This document shows positions 16,829-25,377 of a DNA stretch of 64,000 nt, piece after piece. The DNA lies in assembly GCA_965203725.1 (NCBI GenBank), contig CBDBDH010000003.1, positions 288,868 through 352,867 on the forward strand, written 5' to 3'. Each line of letters starts with the position of its first letter. The first letter of the stretch is position 1. The translations under genes were made by a program, and so were the position numbers. The DNA comes from WTFY01 sp965203725 (GTDB lineage: Bacteria; Pseudomonadota; Gammaproteobacteria; UBA4575). Under the pieces are notes generated by a model. That model had not been told where the DNA came from and made no database searches. It worked only from the letters and a program-made list of their open reading frames with translations.

Positions 16829-18085
16829 GTGCTGTGCAGATCCCTGCAAACCCTGATCCGCGCAGCCTGCCTCTTGACCATGGCCTGGAGCACGCAGGCA
16901 GGTGCAGGCGGCGAGATGGATCGGGAGCTCTTCGGGCAGATCAGGATCGAAAACCGCTGGTACCCCGAAAACCCTGCCTACCCCGGCCAGTCGGAGCTTG
17001 CCAGCGGGATCGTTTTTGAACCGGAACTGTACCTTGAAAGCGTCCATGGCTGGAGCTTCACCCTGGTGCCGTTTTTGCGCTACGACAGTGCTGATCCCCA
17101 CCGCAGCCATGCAGACTTGCGTGAAGCATATTTCCTGCTGCTCGGCGAAATTGGAGATGGCGAGTGGGAACTGCGCCTTGGCGTGGACCGGGTATTCTGG
17201 GGGGTAGTCGAGTCCAATCACCTGGTGGATATCATCAACCAGACGGACCTGATCGAGCACCCGGACGAAGAAGTCGAACTGGGCCAGCTCATGGCGCACG
17301 CCACCTGGTCCGGCAACCTGGGTGTCGCCGAGTTGTTCATCCTCCCACACCACCGGGAACGTACCTTTCCAGGCCGCGAAGGCCGCCTGCGCTCATCACT
17401 CGTCGTGGATGACGACCACCCTTCCTACGAACATGGAGCCGAGGAATGGCATCTGGATTTTGCGGCCCGGTACAGCCAGAACTTTGGACCGTTCGATGTT
17501 GGAATAAGCTATTTTGACGGCACCAGCCGGGACCCGCTCCTGCGGCCCCAGGCCAGCCGGAAACACGAGGGGGAACTGGTGCTTGTTCCACATTATGAGC
17601 AGATACGCCAGTTTGGAATCGATGCGCAGCTGACGACCGACGAATGGCTGTTCAAGCTTGAAGCCATCCATCGCTCCGACTCCCAAAATCTGCGTTTTGC
17701 AGAAGAAGATTATGCCGCTTTCGTGATTGGTGCCGAGTACACCTTCTATTCCGTATTCGAGTCCGCCGCTGACTTCGGAGTGCTTGCTGAGTGGTGTTAC
17801 GACGAGCGCGGCAAGGATGCAACGAACGTCTTCGACGATGACTTCCTCGTCGGCATACGGGCAGCCTTCAATGATGTCCAGAATACGGAAGTATTCGCCA
17901 GCCTCCTGAAAGACCGGGATTACTCCACCAGCGCCTTCGTGATCGAGTTCCGCCGCCGCATCACCAATCAGTGGTCCGCGGATGTTGAGCTTTTTTCACT
18001 GCTCAACGTGGAACGGAAGGACGCCCAGCTTGACCCGATCCGCCAGGACAGTTTTCTGGAATTTCGCCTGAACTACAACTTCTAG
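16829..18085 (+). CDS. Outer-membrane beta-barrel protein
   Basis: A 418-residue exported protein with signal peptide (LQTLIRAACLLTMAWS, cleavage likely after TQA or AGA) and a mature chain of alternating hydrophobic strands separated by acidic turns. It ends in the outer-membrane signature FLEFRLNYNF with terminal Phe, recognised by the BAM complex. Strand pairs such as FGIDAQLTTDEWLFKLEAIHR and EYTFYSVFESAADFGVLAEW support a barrel. It starts at GTG 16829, 4 bp after the LolA-like gene. I cannot place it in a named family with certainty. A role as outer-membrane partner of a lipid-export system is inferred from the neighbour alone. Confidence 0.75.
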   Translation: MLCRSLQTLIRAACLLTMAWSTQAGAGGEMDRELFGQIRIENRWYPENPAYPGQSELASGIVFEPELYLESVHGWSFTLVPFLRYDSADPHRSHADLREAYFLLLGEIGDGEWELRLGVDRVFWGVVESNHLVDIINQTDLIEHPDEEVELGQLMAHATWSGNLGVAELFILPHHRERTFPGREGRLRSSLVVDDDHPSYEHGAEEWHLDFAARYSQNFGPFDVGISYFDGTSRDPLLRPQASRKHEGELVLVPHYEQIRQFGIDAQLTTDEWLFKLEAIHRSDSQNLRFAEEDYAAFVIGAEYTFYSVFESAADFGVLAEWCYDERGKDATNVFDDDFLVGIRAAFNDVQNTEVFASLLKDRDYSTSAFVIEFRRRITNQWSADVELFSLLNVERKDAQLDPIRQDSFLEFRLNYNF

Positions 18086-18180
18086 CCGCATGGCGGGGCG
18101 GCCCGAACGTGCAAAGACCGCAGTGGCGCTACCGCTGCTTGCAGCAACGCAGGAATGCCCGACAGCCCGATTTGCCCGGA

Positions 18181-19167
18181 CTAGACCACTTCGCGCAAGG
18201 AGGCAGGAAGGCCAAAGTGCACATTCTCGACGATGCCGTCCATATTCGAGATTTCCAGGTCGGCAAACTCCTTCAGCTTGGCGATCAGTTCCTGCACCAG
18301 TTCCTCGGGTGTTGATGCTCCCGCCGTAATTCCAATGGCCTCGATCCCTTGCAGTAACTGGGGGTCGATTTTTGCCGGGTCCTCAACCAGACGACTGGGT
18401 GTGCCGCTGTCATTGCTGACTTCGCACAGGCGATTCGAATTGGAGCTGTTGTGAGCCCCCACCACCAGCACCAGATCGACTTGGGCCGCAAGGTCGCGCA
18501 CGGCGGCCTGGCGATTCTGGGTTGCATAGCAGATATCTTTGATGTTCGGGCCCGCGATGTTCGGGAACCTCCGCTTCAACGCCCTGATCACGTCCCGTGT
18601 GTCATCAACCGACAGGGTGGTCTGGGTCACGTAGGCTACCTTGTCCGGGTCGCGCACTTCCAGCGCCTCTACATCCTGCACATCACTGACCAGATAAACC
18701 GGCCCGGGGATCTGGCCCAGGGTGCCTTCAACCTCGGGATGATTCTCATGCCCGATCAAAATCACATCGTAGCCCTTGGCAGCATAACGCTGGCCTTCCT
18801 TGTGCACCTTGGAAACCAGCGGGCAGGTCGCGTCAAGTGACTCAAGGCCGCGTTCTGCTGCATCTTGCTGGACCTTCTTGGACACGCCATGGGCGCTGAA
18901 CACGGCAATCGCATTGTCGGGGATCTGGTGAATTTCCTCCACAAACCGCACGCCCTTCGCTTTCAGGTTTTCAACCACCCTCCTGTTGTGGACGATTTCA
19001 TGCCGTACATACACGGGCGGCTCATAAAGCTTCAGTGCCCCTTCCGCAATGGCGATCGCGCGGTCCACACCTGCGCAAAAGCCGCGCGGCTGGGCCAGAA
19101 TCACGCGTATTTTCTGTTTTCCCTCATCCGGATTGTCGGGGGGGCTTACTTGGGGTAATCCATCCAT
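18181..19167 (-). CDS. ispH: 4-hydroxy-3-methylbut-2-enyl diphosphate reductase
   Basis: Last enzyme of the MEP pathway: reduces HMBPP to IPP and DMAPP using a 4Fe-4S cluster. 328 residues, family length. The three cluster cysteines lie in AQPRGFCAGVDRAI, SLDATCPLVSKVH and IKDICYATQNRQ; the substrate-binding segments VRHEIVHNRRVV, GHENHPEVEGTLGQ, VGAHNSSNSNRL and ITAGASTPEELV are present. It is encoded 24 bp downstream of the squalene/phytoene synthase on the same strand, placing precursor supply and prenyl condensation in one apparent operon. Confidence 0.97.
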   Translation of the reverse strand: MDGLPQVSPPDNPDEGKQKIRVILAQPRGFCAGVDRAIAIAEGALKLYEPPVYVRHEIVHNRRVVENLKAKGVRFVEEIHQIPDNAIAVFSAHGVSKKVQQDAAERGLESLDATCPLVSKVHKEGQRYAAKGYDVILIGHENHPEVEGTLGQIPGPVYLVSDVQDVEALEVRDPDKVAYVTQTTLSVDDTRDVIRALKRRFPNIAGPNIKDICYATQNRQAAVRDLAAQVDLVLVVGAHNSSNSNRLCEVSNDSGTPSRLVEDPAKIDPQLLQGIEAIGITAGASTPEELVQELIAKLKEFADLEISNMDGIVENVHFGLPASLREVV

Positions 19168-19191
19168 CGGTGTACTCTCAATGGGTCCTGC

Positions 19192-20262
19192 TTACCGCTG
19201 GGACCTTGCCTGTTCAAGGTGCCTTTCTTCGACTGGCGGAAGACCGTAGGTCAGCATCCCGAACAATAATTTCAAAGCCAGATTTGACCGTACCATGGCA
19301 CTGGTGACAATGGTAACCATCCACACGCTACGACGCGAAATCTTTACCTCTTGCCCGCTCCTGAATGCCGGGGTCGCATGGATACGGCGCAGGGTCAGTA
19401 CAGCCATTCCCAGCGCCCACAGGCAATGCAGCCGAATGCCTGTTTCACGAGGCGGAATGATCATGATGAACCGCAGTGCATTTGAAAGATGATGCCGGGC
19501 GATCGCGACCAGTTCAATCAGTCCCCTGGTAAAGCCAGGGTCGTTCTGCGTGGCGGACAGGGAGCTCAAGTTGAAGCCCGCTGCAAGGAAAATATCCTGC
19601 GGCAGCCAGCAGGCTCCGCGGTGTTGGTCATCCCATATATCCTTCAGTATGTTTGTCATCTGCAGGCCCTGGCCAAAGGAAACCGAGAGTGCGAGCAATT
19701 CCTCGCGTCGCTCGTTGATTTCCTCGGAGTAATCGCAGAACAGCTCGGTGAGCATCTCGCCCACGACCCCGGCAACGTAATAACAGTACTGGTCAAGGTG
19801 AGGCAGGTCATTCAGGCCCTGAATGGTTGCCTTTTGCTGAAATTCCGCCATTCCCCGCGACATGATTCTGACACAGCGCTCAAGTGCCTTGCGCTGGGTA
19901 TCGCTGAATCCCTTCGTGATACGAACCACCCGCGCAGTATTCGCGATCAGGTCGTGCTCACTTTCAGTCGTCGACGAAGACAACAGCCTGCCGAGATCAC
20001 GCGCAAAGGAATCCGGCTCCTGCCTGCCTGCAACAATCTCGGCAAAGCGCTCGGAGAACTCGCGCTTTTGTTCTGCAGAGAGCGCGGGTTCGTCTTCGAT
20101 GGTGTCTGTAATCCGGCACAGAAGATACGCATTGCCGACCACGTCGCATAATCCATCCGGAAGCTGCGGAATCGTCAAGGCAAATGTGCGGGACACCCCT
20201 TTCAGGGCCTTTGCCTGATAGGCAAAGTCATTGCTCGCCAACGCACTTAAGGCGGACACCAT
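19192..20262 (-). CDS. Squalene/phytoene synthase family protein
   Basis: Head-to-head prenyl diphosphate synthase of 356 residues. The first aspartate motif is DTIED within LLCRITDTIEDEP, and the second is NILKDIWDDQHRGACWLP; SRTFALTIPQLP and YVAGVVGEMLTELF are also diagnostic. The DTIED motif and Q-G-L-Q-M-T-N segment resemble the squalene synthase branch, as used for squalene or hopanoids, more than carotenoid CrtB, but the product cannot be fixed from sequence. A C-terminal hydrophobic stretch (VTIVTSAMVRSNLALKLLFG) may anchor it to the membrane, as in eukaryotic squalene synthase. It is followed by ispH in the same direction. Confidence 0.88.
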   Translation of the reverse strand: MVSALSALASNDFAYQAKALKGVSRTFALTIPQLPDGLCDVVGNAYLLCRITDTIEDEPALSAEQKREFSERFAEIVAGRQEPDSFARDLGRLLSSSTTESEHDLIANTARVVRITKGFSDTQRKALERCVRIMSRGMAEFQQKATIQGLNDLPHLDQYCYYVAGVVGEMLTELFCDYSEEINERREELLALSVSFGQGLQMTNILKDIWDDQHRGACWLPQDIFLAAGFNLSSLSATQNDPGFTRGLIELVAIARHHLSNALRFIMIIPPRETGIRLHCLWALGMAVLTLRRIHATPAFRSGQEVKISRRSVWMVTIVTSAMVRSNLALKLLFGMLTYGLPPVEERHLEQARSQR

Positions 20263-20558
20263 GGCTTAGTCTCTATTTCGCTTCACAGTTGAATGGCATT
20301 GTACACTCGCGTTGGGTAATAGGAAATTGGCGGTAAACTTCCGATGCCGGGTCTGATTGAATCTCTTGCCCGTGTGCAGTGGCTGAAGAGGCCGCAGAAG
20401 CGGCTCCCGGCCTGCCCTGGCCTGCCCTCAGCCAGATCCAGTCACCTCCAGAGCCCGTGCCCCCAGGCCATCGTATGGGCAGCTGTTTCAGTGCCGAAAG
20501 GGGCGCTCGTCAATAGTGAAAATTTGATAGATAAGGTACAATAAATTTTGTATAGTCT
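20263..20558. other. Intergenic region between the divergent synthase and STAS genes
   Basis: 296 bp with no gene I can support. Near the right end an AT-rich patch carries two -10-like hexamers on the + strand, TACAAT (20537) and TATAGT (20551), without a good -35 partner. If TATAGT is used, transcription begins downstream of the GTG at 20559, which would rule that start codon out for the STAS gene. On the other strand a TACAAT box precedes the synthase gene. Confidence 0.5.
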
Positions 20559-20945
20559 GTGCCAAGCGAATATCTTCGGAGAAGTACCATTCAAAATCAT
20601 CAAGTAGAATTGCAGGTCGATCAGGTTGAGGGGACCGCACTGATCATAAGCGTGACGGGCCGTATTGACGGCGTCAACGCTCAGGAATTTTACAATAACC
20701 TCAACAAGGAAATTGATGGCTCTGACAATCCAGTAGTACTGGACCTGGAGAATCTGTCCTACATCAGTAGTGCAGGCTTACGTTCAATCCTGCTTATTGC
20801 AAAAACGCTCAAGGGTAAAAACACGAAGTTCATGCTGTGCTCCCTGCCTGAGCCCATCAAGGAAATTGTCGAGATTGCAGGTTTTGACAAGATCATTGAC
20901 GTACTTCAATCTCGAACTGCGGCAGTAGACGCGATAAAGGGTTAG
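20559..20945 (+). CDS. STAS-domain anti-sigma factor antagonist (RsbV/SpoIIAA-like), copy 1
   Basis: Single STAS domain, 128 residues from GTG 20559. In partner switching the unphosphorylated STAS protein binds the anti-sigma kinase and frees its target; phosphorylation of one Ser reverses this. The phosphosite loop is LSYISSAGLRSILL; by alignment with SpoIIAA, the second Ser (Ser71 here) corresponds to the phosphorylated Ser58. IISVTGRIDGVNAQEF and GFDKIIDV are typical. The start is uncertain: no ribosome-binding site precedes the GTG, whereas GGAG lies 8 bases before an in-frame ATT at 20589. It is followed by a close paralogue and faces the kinase/phosphatase operon. Confidence 0.88.
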   Translation: MPSEYLRRSTIQNHQVELQVDQVEGTALIISVTGRIDGVNAQEFYNNLNKEIDGSDNPVVLDLENLSYISSAGLRSILLIAKTLKGKNTKFMLCSLPEPIKEIVEIAGFDKIIDVLQSRTAAVDAIKG

Positions 20946-21139
20946 GATCACCATCGGAAAATCCGAATGACAGCCTTGCTGTCAACCCCTGCCTAGATGG
21001 AAGTGCCAAATTGCGGACAGCGCTCAGGCTCGGGAATACTTGTGAAGAATCAGCAGCACATGCCAAGTTTGCCGAGTCCATCGCAAGGCTGGATTGGCAT
21101 TACGGAGTCAACCTTCCCACCACTAGAGAAATTGCCACT

Positions 21140-21490
21140 GTGACCCGAGAACTGCACCTGGCAGACGAGACGATTGATGGCGTCCTGATTATCCATGTAG
21201 GTGGCCACATTGATGGCGTGAATGCCCGGGAATTCCAGAGTGGTCTTGACCACAGGATTCAGAATACAGATGGGCCCGCCATCCTGGATTTCGAAAAACT
21301 TACCTACATCAGCAGTGCGGGACTGCATTCAATCCTGCTGATCGCAAAGATATTCAGGGACAAAAACAAGAAATTCATGTTGTGTTCGCTGCCGGCCCCC
21401 GCCCTGCAGGTCATACGGACTTCCGGCTTTGACAAGATTATCGATATACGAGAGTCACTTTCTGAGGCCATGGCCGCGGCAAGCGATTGA
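21140..21490 (+). CDS. STAS-domain anti-sigma factor antagonist, copy 2
   Basis: Second STAS protein, 116 residues from GTG 21140. It shares long blocks with copy 1: HIDGVNAREF, LTYISSAGLHSILLIAK, KKFMLCSLPAP and GFDKIIDI, so the pair probably arose by duplication. Ser59, counted from this start, aligns with the phosphorylated serine of SpoIIAA. The frame is open back to 21011, but the added residues look non-coding and the STAS fold begins just after the GTG. The 194-bp gap from copy 1 holds no other gene. The stop is 4 bp from the end of the histidine kinase gene on the other strand. Confidence 0.88.
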   Translation: MTRELHLADETIDGVLIIHVGGHIDGVNAREFQSGLDHRIQNTDGPAILDFEKLTYISSAGLHSILLIAKIFRDKNKKFMLCSLPAPALQVIRTSGFDKIIDIRESLSEAMAAASD

Positions 21491-21494
21491 CCCG

Positions 21495-23696
21495 TCAGGA
21501 AGGTGCAACTGCGGCACCTTCTCCATCCGCAGGTTCCTCAGCAGTCTCCGCGACTTCGTGGGCGACCTGCTCCACTGGTAGAACAACGATCATGTCGGTG
21601 TATTCACCTTCCTTGGTGTCCACACGGATCTCACCCCCATGCTCGCGCATGATGTCACTGGACAGCGACAGTCCCAGGCCGGTTCCCTGATCCGGTGGTT
21701 TGGTTGTATAGAATGGATTGAAAATGCGCTCCAGCGCCGACTCGGGAATACCGTTGCCATTGTCCCGGACATGCACCTCCACATGATCTCCGACCTGCCG
21801 GGTACTCAGCTTGAGTGTCGGCTGATAATCCTTGGCACCATCACCGCCTTTCGCCAGCAAACCTTTTCTTTTTTCGTCCGTGGCGTAGCAGGCATTAGTC
21901 ACCAGATTCAGGAACACACGGCCAAGATCCTGCGGGCGCACCATGATCTCCCGTAAACCTTCCTCGTAGTCTTCCTGGATTTCCAACTGGAATTCCGTGT
22001 CAGCAGCACGGGCACTGTGGAATGCAAGCAGTACATGATCATTCAACAATATATTCAGATCGATTTCCTGCCAGTCCCCGCCGCCGCGACCCATCTTCAG
22101 CATGTCCATGACAATACGGTTTGCACGCTTGCCATGCTCGTGTATGCGTTGCAGATTTCCCGTCAGGTCCCCGGCCACCTCCTTGACCAGTTCATGGTCA
22201 TACTCATCTTCCCCGTTCCCTTGCCCGGTTTTACTTTTGGTCACTTCTTCCAGCAGTTCTTCCAGCAGCTCTTGCGAGACCTCCGAAAAGTTCATGATGA
22301 AATTCATCGGATTTTTTATTTCATGCGCAACCCCCGCCGTTAACTGGCCCAGTGCAGCAAGCTTCTCGCGCATCACGATCTGGTCCTGTGCACGCCCCAG
22401 TTCCTCGTTGGTTTTTGCCAGTTCCTCATTTTTTCCTTTCAGTTCCTCGGCGAGCGTCTCCACCAAATTGAGACGCTGCACTTCCAGTGCATTGTTTCTG
22501 AACACATCCAGTGCCTTGGCCAGCTGCGCAATCTCATCGCGGCCGTCGACATCAATTGCAACCTCCAGATCACCGCCGGCCATTTGCTGCATCTGGCTTG
22601 ATATTCTGTCGAGGCGCCTGATCAGGCGACGCTGTACAAGCAGCCAGACGAACAGGAACGCACCACCAATGCTGACGAGATTGACAGCAAACAATATCGT
22701 TGTACTGGTATCCGTTGCCGTGGTCGCCATGTCAGCCATTTCTCCTGCAGCCATGCTGGAGTCATCCACGAAGCTCTCAACCTGTGCAACAACGTCGATT
22801 CCCAAAATCTGGCTGTCATTGAGCAAGTCGACCAGTTCTTCATCAACGGTGAGTTCCCTGTAACGCAAATCAAATCCGTTATTCTCCCTTCTGCCAACCG
22901 ATAACAGATCAAGAAAGACCGAAGATAACCGGTTATGGACCGGCGTATCCCTGAGTGCGTCAAGCGAGCGCTCTGCGCTGCCGACAGTGGCCTCAAACCG
23001 TTCCCGCAAAGGCTCCAGCAAGGCTTCGTCCGTTACGGTAAATGCAGTAGCCAGCAACTGCGTGGCAACGGCAGCTGCTTCACGCAGCTCGACCAGGCGG
23101 CGGTAGGTCAGAAATTCCTGTTCCGAGAAATGAACAGAGAGAGGGGATCGTTCCTCGTCGAGAGACCGGTAACCTGTCATCGTATAAAACATCTGGTCAT
23201 CGATTTCCTTGATCAGGATGGTTGTCAACTCGCCCTGGACCGTCTGCAACTCATCCCTGAGATCGATAATCCTCTGGCGAACGTCAAAACGCTCCCTGAC
23301 CAGCAGTTTCACCTCTTCGATATTCTGTACAATCCCGGCACCACCGGTCTCAATCTGTTCCGCCCTGGCATCTCTCCCCTGGTTTTCCAGCATGATCGAA
23401 AGTTGCGCCTTGAATTCATCTGCCTTCCAGCCGGTGGTTGCAGCAATGGTTTCGAACTGTTCCGGAGTCGCGGTGGTCAGGCGCGGCACTGCTGCAACCA
23501 GGGCTGCCGTCTGCTGCGCGATCGCAAAAGCAGAAGTCATTTCGGGGACATTTTTTTCACTGACGTTCTGCTGGATTTTCCCGATGTAGTCCAGAAAGAA
23601 GAGCGCCAGCAGGCTGATTATGATGATCAGCGCAACTGCACCGCCAAAGCCCACATACAGCTGTGTGGAAATGCGGCTCCAGAGTTTTGAAGGCAT
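21495..23696 (-). CDS. Membrane sensor histidine kinase with large periplasmic helical domain
   Basis: 733 residues. One membrane helix (about 17-36), a periplasmic domain of nearly 300 residues predicted to be helical, a second membrane helix (about 333-354), a HAMP domain (about 355-408), a coiled coil (EELKGKNEELAKTNEEL), the HisKA dimerisation domain with phospho-acceptor His458 in AGVAHEIKNPMNF, and the HATPase domain with N box VFLNLVTNACYA, G1 DNGNGIPE, F box FNPFYTTKP and G2 GTGLGLSLS. The architecture resembles TorS without its receiver and Hpt parts. It is the last gene of the operon, after the periplasmic binding protein that is its likely ligand-presenting partner. The cognate output is probably the REC-PP2C protein of the same operon. 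Confidence 0.92.
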   Translation of the reverse strand: MPSKLWSRISTQLYVGFGGAVALIIIISLLALFFLDYIGKIQQNVSEKNVPEMTSAFAIAQQTAALVAAVPRLTTATPEQFETIAATTGWKADEFKAQLSIMLENQGRDARAEQIETGGAGIVQNIEEVKLLVRERFDVRQRIIDLRDELQTVQGELTTILIKEIDDQMFYTMTGYRSLDEERSPLSVHFSEQEFLTYRRLVELREAAAVATQLLATAFTVTDEALLEPLRERFEATVGSAERSLDALRDTPVHNRLSSVFLDLLSVGRRENNGFDLRYRELTVDEELVDLLNDSQILGIDVVAQVESFVDDSSMAAGEMADMATTATDTSTTILFAVNLVSIGGAFLFVWLLVQRRLIRRLDRISSQMQQMAGGDLEVAIDVDGRDEIAQLAKALDVFRNNALEVQRLNLVETLAEELKGKNEELAKTNEELGRAQDQIVMREKLAALGQLTAGVAHEIKNPMNFIMNFSEVSQELLEELLEEVTKSKTGQGNGEDEYDHELVKEVAGDLTGNLQRIHEHGKRANRIVMDMLKMGRGGGDWQEIDLNILLNDHVLLAFHSARAADTEFQLEIQEDYEEGLREIMVRPQDLGRVFLNLVTNACYATDEKRKGLLAKGGDGAKDYQPTLKLSTRQVGDHVEVHVRDNGNGIPESALERIFNPFYTTKPPDQGTGLGLSLSSDIMREHGGEIRVDTKEGEYTDMIVVLPVEQVAHEVAETAEEPADGEGAAVAPS

Positions 23697-23712
23697 GCTT
23701 CCCGGCCCTAAT

Positions 23713-24939
23713 TCATTGCAGTTGCGTAGCCCCTGCCGGTGAGGTGACAGAGGTCAGTGATGTCACGGGCGAATACTGGCCATCGGGACCAATCACTGTC
23801 AGAAAAACGTCATCCGAACCCTGATTATCGCTCTTGCCATAACGCAATCTGAATCCATCCAGGTCAAAACTTTCATCCGTCCTGAGTACTGAATCGATGC
23901 AGCGGCGTTCTATCTGCTTGCCGCAATGCAAGACGACATGGGCTGCCAGACGCCCTGCCAGATAACCTTCAAATGATATAAACCCCGGTTCAATTGCCGG
24001 ATCGTATGCCCTGAGTGCCGCACGGTAGGCCGCCGATGCACGGATCGAATCCCCTCTCGGGAAGGGCACAACCTGCGTCACCAGGACTCCCGACCCGTGT
24101 GTGCCCAGCTCCCTTGCCAGGGCGTTACTGCCTACGAAAGACAGTGTCATGAAAATGGGGTCCATGCCAAGACGTCTTGCCCACCGGATGAACGCCGCTG
24201 TCGGTTTGTAGGGACCGATGATGATCACGGCCTGCGGTTCGGTGGCGCGCAGGTCAAGAAGAGCGGTCTTCACTGCGATCGTGTTTCGGGGAAACACACC
24301 CGTCCCTGCCACTAAAAGCTCACGACGCTCAAGGGCTCGCAGCACCCCCTGCAGTCCCGCACGACCGAAAGAGTCGTCCTGGTAGAGAATTGCAATCCGG
24401 TCAAATCCCATGTCGGTGGTGAGTCGCTCCACCATCTCCTCGGTTTCCTGGTAGTACGAAGCCCGGAGGTTGATCACCGTGTGGCGGGAATTGTCGCGCA
24501 GGTATTCTGCACCTGTCATGGGTGCCAGATAGGGCACATCACTGCTCTCGGTGACCGGTACAGCAGATTGGGAAGTGGGTGTGCCGACTGCACCGATCAG
24601 GGCAAAAACGCCCTCTTCTATCAGCTGCTGCGTATTGGTGACCGCAGCTTCCGGCTCGTAGGCATCATCCAGCGAACGCAATTCCAGACGACGCCCATGC
24701 ACACCGCCCTGGTCATTGACTTCCTTGAATGCAGCAAGAATTCCTGCCTCCATGCTTTTGCCAAGTTCGCCAGCAGGGCCGCTGAAAGCCGCAGATTGCC
24801 CGAACAGGATACGCTCGCTGTTCACGCCGGGAGTAGTGATGATGCTTTCCCTGACCTCCCCGGCTGCAGCGCCTGCGAACAGGGCAGCAAAAATTGTGGT
24901 AGAGGCTTTTCCGGGAAATAATCTGCGCAGAGCCTGCAC
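23713..24939 (-). CDS. Periplasmic ligand-binding protein (ABC substrate-binding, Peripla_BP_6 type)
   Basis: 408 residues with signal peptide (TTIFAALFAGAAAGEV). The fold is that of branched-chain amino acid/amide binding proteins (LivJ, AmiC, UrtA): FGQSAAFSGPAGELGKSMEAG, INGVHG-type segment NDQGGVHGRRLELRSLDDAYEP, LIGAVGTPTSQSAVPV, IAILYQDDSFGRAGLQGVL and FISFEGYLAGRLAAHVVLHCG. No permease or ATPase genes are nearby. Its place between the RsbW-like and histidine kinase genes, overlapped only by signalling genes, suggests a sensory rather than transport role. The ligand is unknown. The start lies 4 bp after the stop of the kinase gene. Confidence 0.88.
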   Translation of the reverse strand: MQALRRLFPGKASTTIFAALFAGAAAGEVRESIITTPGVNSERILFGQSAAFSGPAGELGKSMEAGILAAFKEVNDQGGVHGRRLELRSLDDAYEPEAAVTNTQQLIEEGVFALIGAVGTPTSQSAVPVTESSDVPYLAPMTGAEYLRDNSRHTVINLRASYYQETEEMVERLTTDMGFDRIAILYQDDSFGRAGLQGVLRALERRELLVAGTGVFPRNTIAVKTALLDLRATEPQAVIIIGPYKPTAAFIRWARRLGMDPIFMTLSFVGSNALARELGTHGSGVLVTQVVPFPRGDSIRASAAYRAALRAYDPAIEPGFISFEGYLAGRLAAHVVLHCGKQIERRCIDSVLRTDESFDLDGFRLRYGKSDNQGSDDVFLTVIGPDGQYSPVTSLTSVTSPAGATQLQ

Positions 24940-24943
24940 CTTA

Positions 24944-25363
24944 CTATATCTTCTTTACCAGGGTTAAGTGGTTGCGCTCGCTGTTGCGCTGGTAGCGCAA
25001 CTCCGTCATCAGCTGCTTGGCCAGCCGGATACCGGCGCCACCAACACTGCGTTCCTCGAGGGAACTTTCCACATCCAGCTCGGGAGCATCCTGCAACGGG
25101 TCAAAGGGGCTCCCGTCATCCGTAATCTCGACCGTAATGGTCTCGCCCTCCCTGGAAAGCCTGATCTCGACTTCATGTTCCAGATCATCATCATGCGCAT
25201 AGCTGACCACGTTCGTAAAAAGCTCCTCCAGCGCCAGCTGAATCTGGAGCAGTGCATCCATGGGGAATTCATGCTGCTCGCCGAATTCCTCCAGTGCTGC
25301 CTCAATCGTGCGGATCTCTTCCATTCGATTGGCTACGATTAGCGTACGTGAAGCTTGCATCAC
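24944..25363 (-). CDS. RsbW-type anti-sigma factor serine kinase (HATPase_c_2)
   Basis: 139 residues, the GHKL ATP-binding domain used by RsbW/SpoIIAB. The N box is LALEELFTNVVSYAH with catalytic Glu and Mg-binding Asn51, G1 is TDDGSPFDP, and G2 is GGAGIRLAKQLM. Such proteins phosphorylate STAS antagonists on Ser and hold a sigma factor or another target when the antagonist is phosphorylated. It is the second gene of the operon, 14 bp after the REC-PP2C gene and 4 bp before the binding-protein gene. No sigma factor is encoded in the window, so its target is unknown. Confidence 0.9.
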   Translation of the reverse strand: MMQASRTLIVANRMEEIRTIEAALEEFGEQHEFPMDALLQIQLALEELFTNVVSYAHDDDLEHEVEIRLSREGETITVEITDDGSPFDPLQDAPELDVESSLEERSVGGAGIRLAKQLMTELRYQRNSERNHLTLVKKI

Positions 25364-25377
25364 TCTATTCCGGATTC

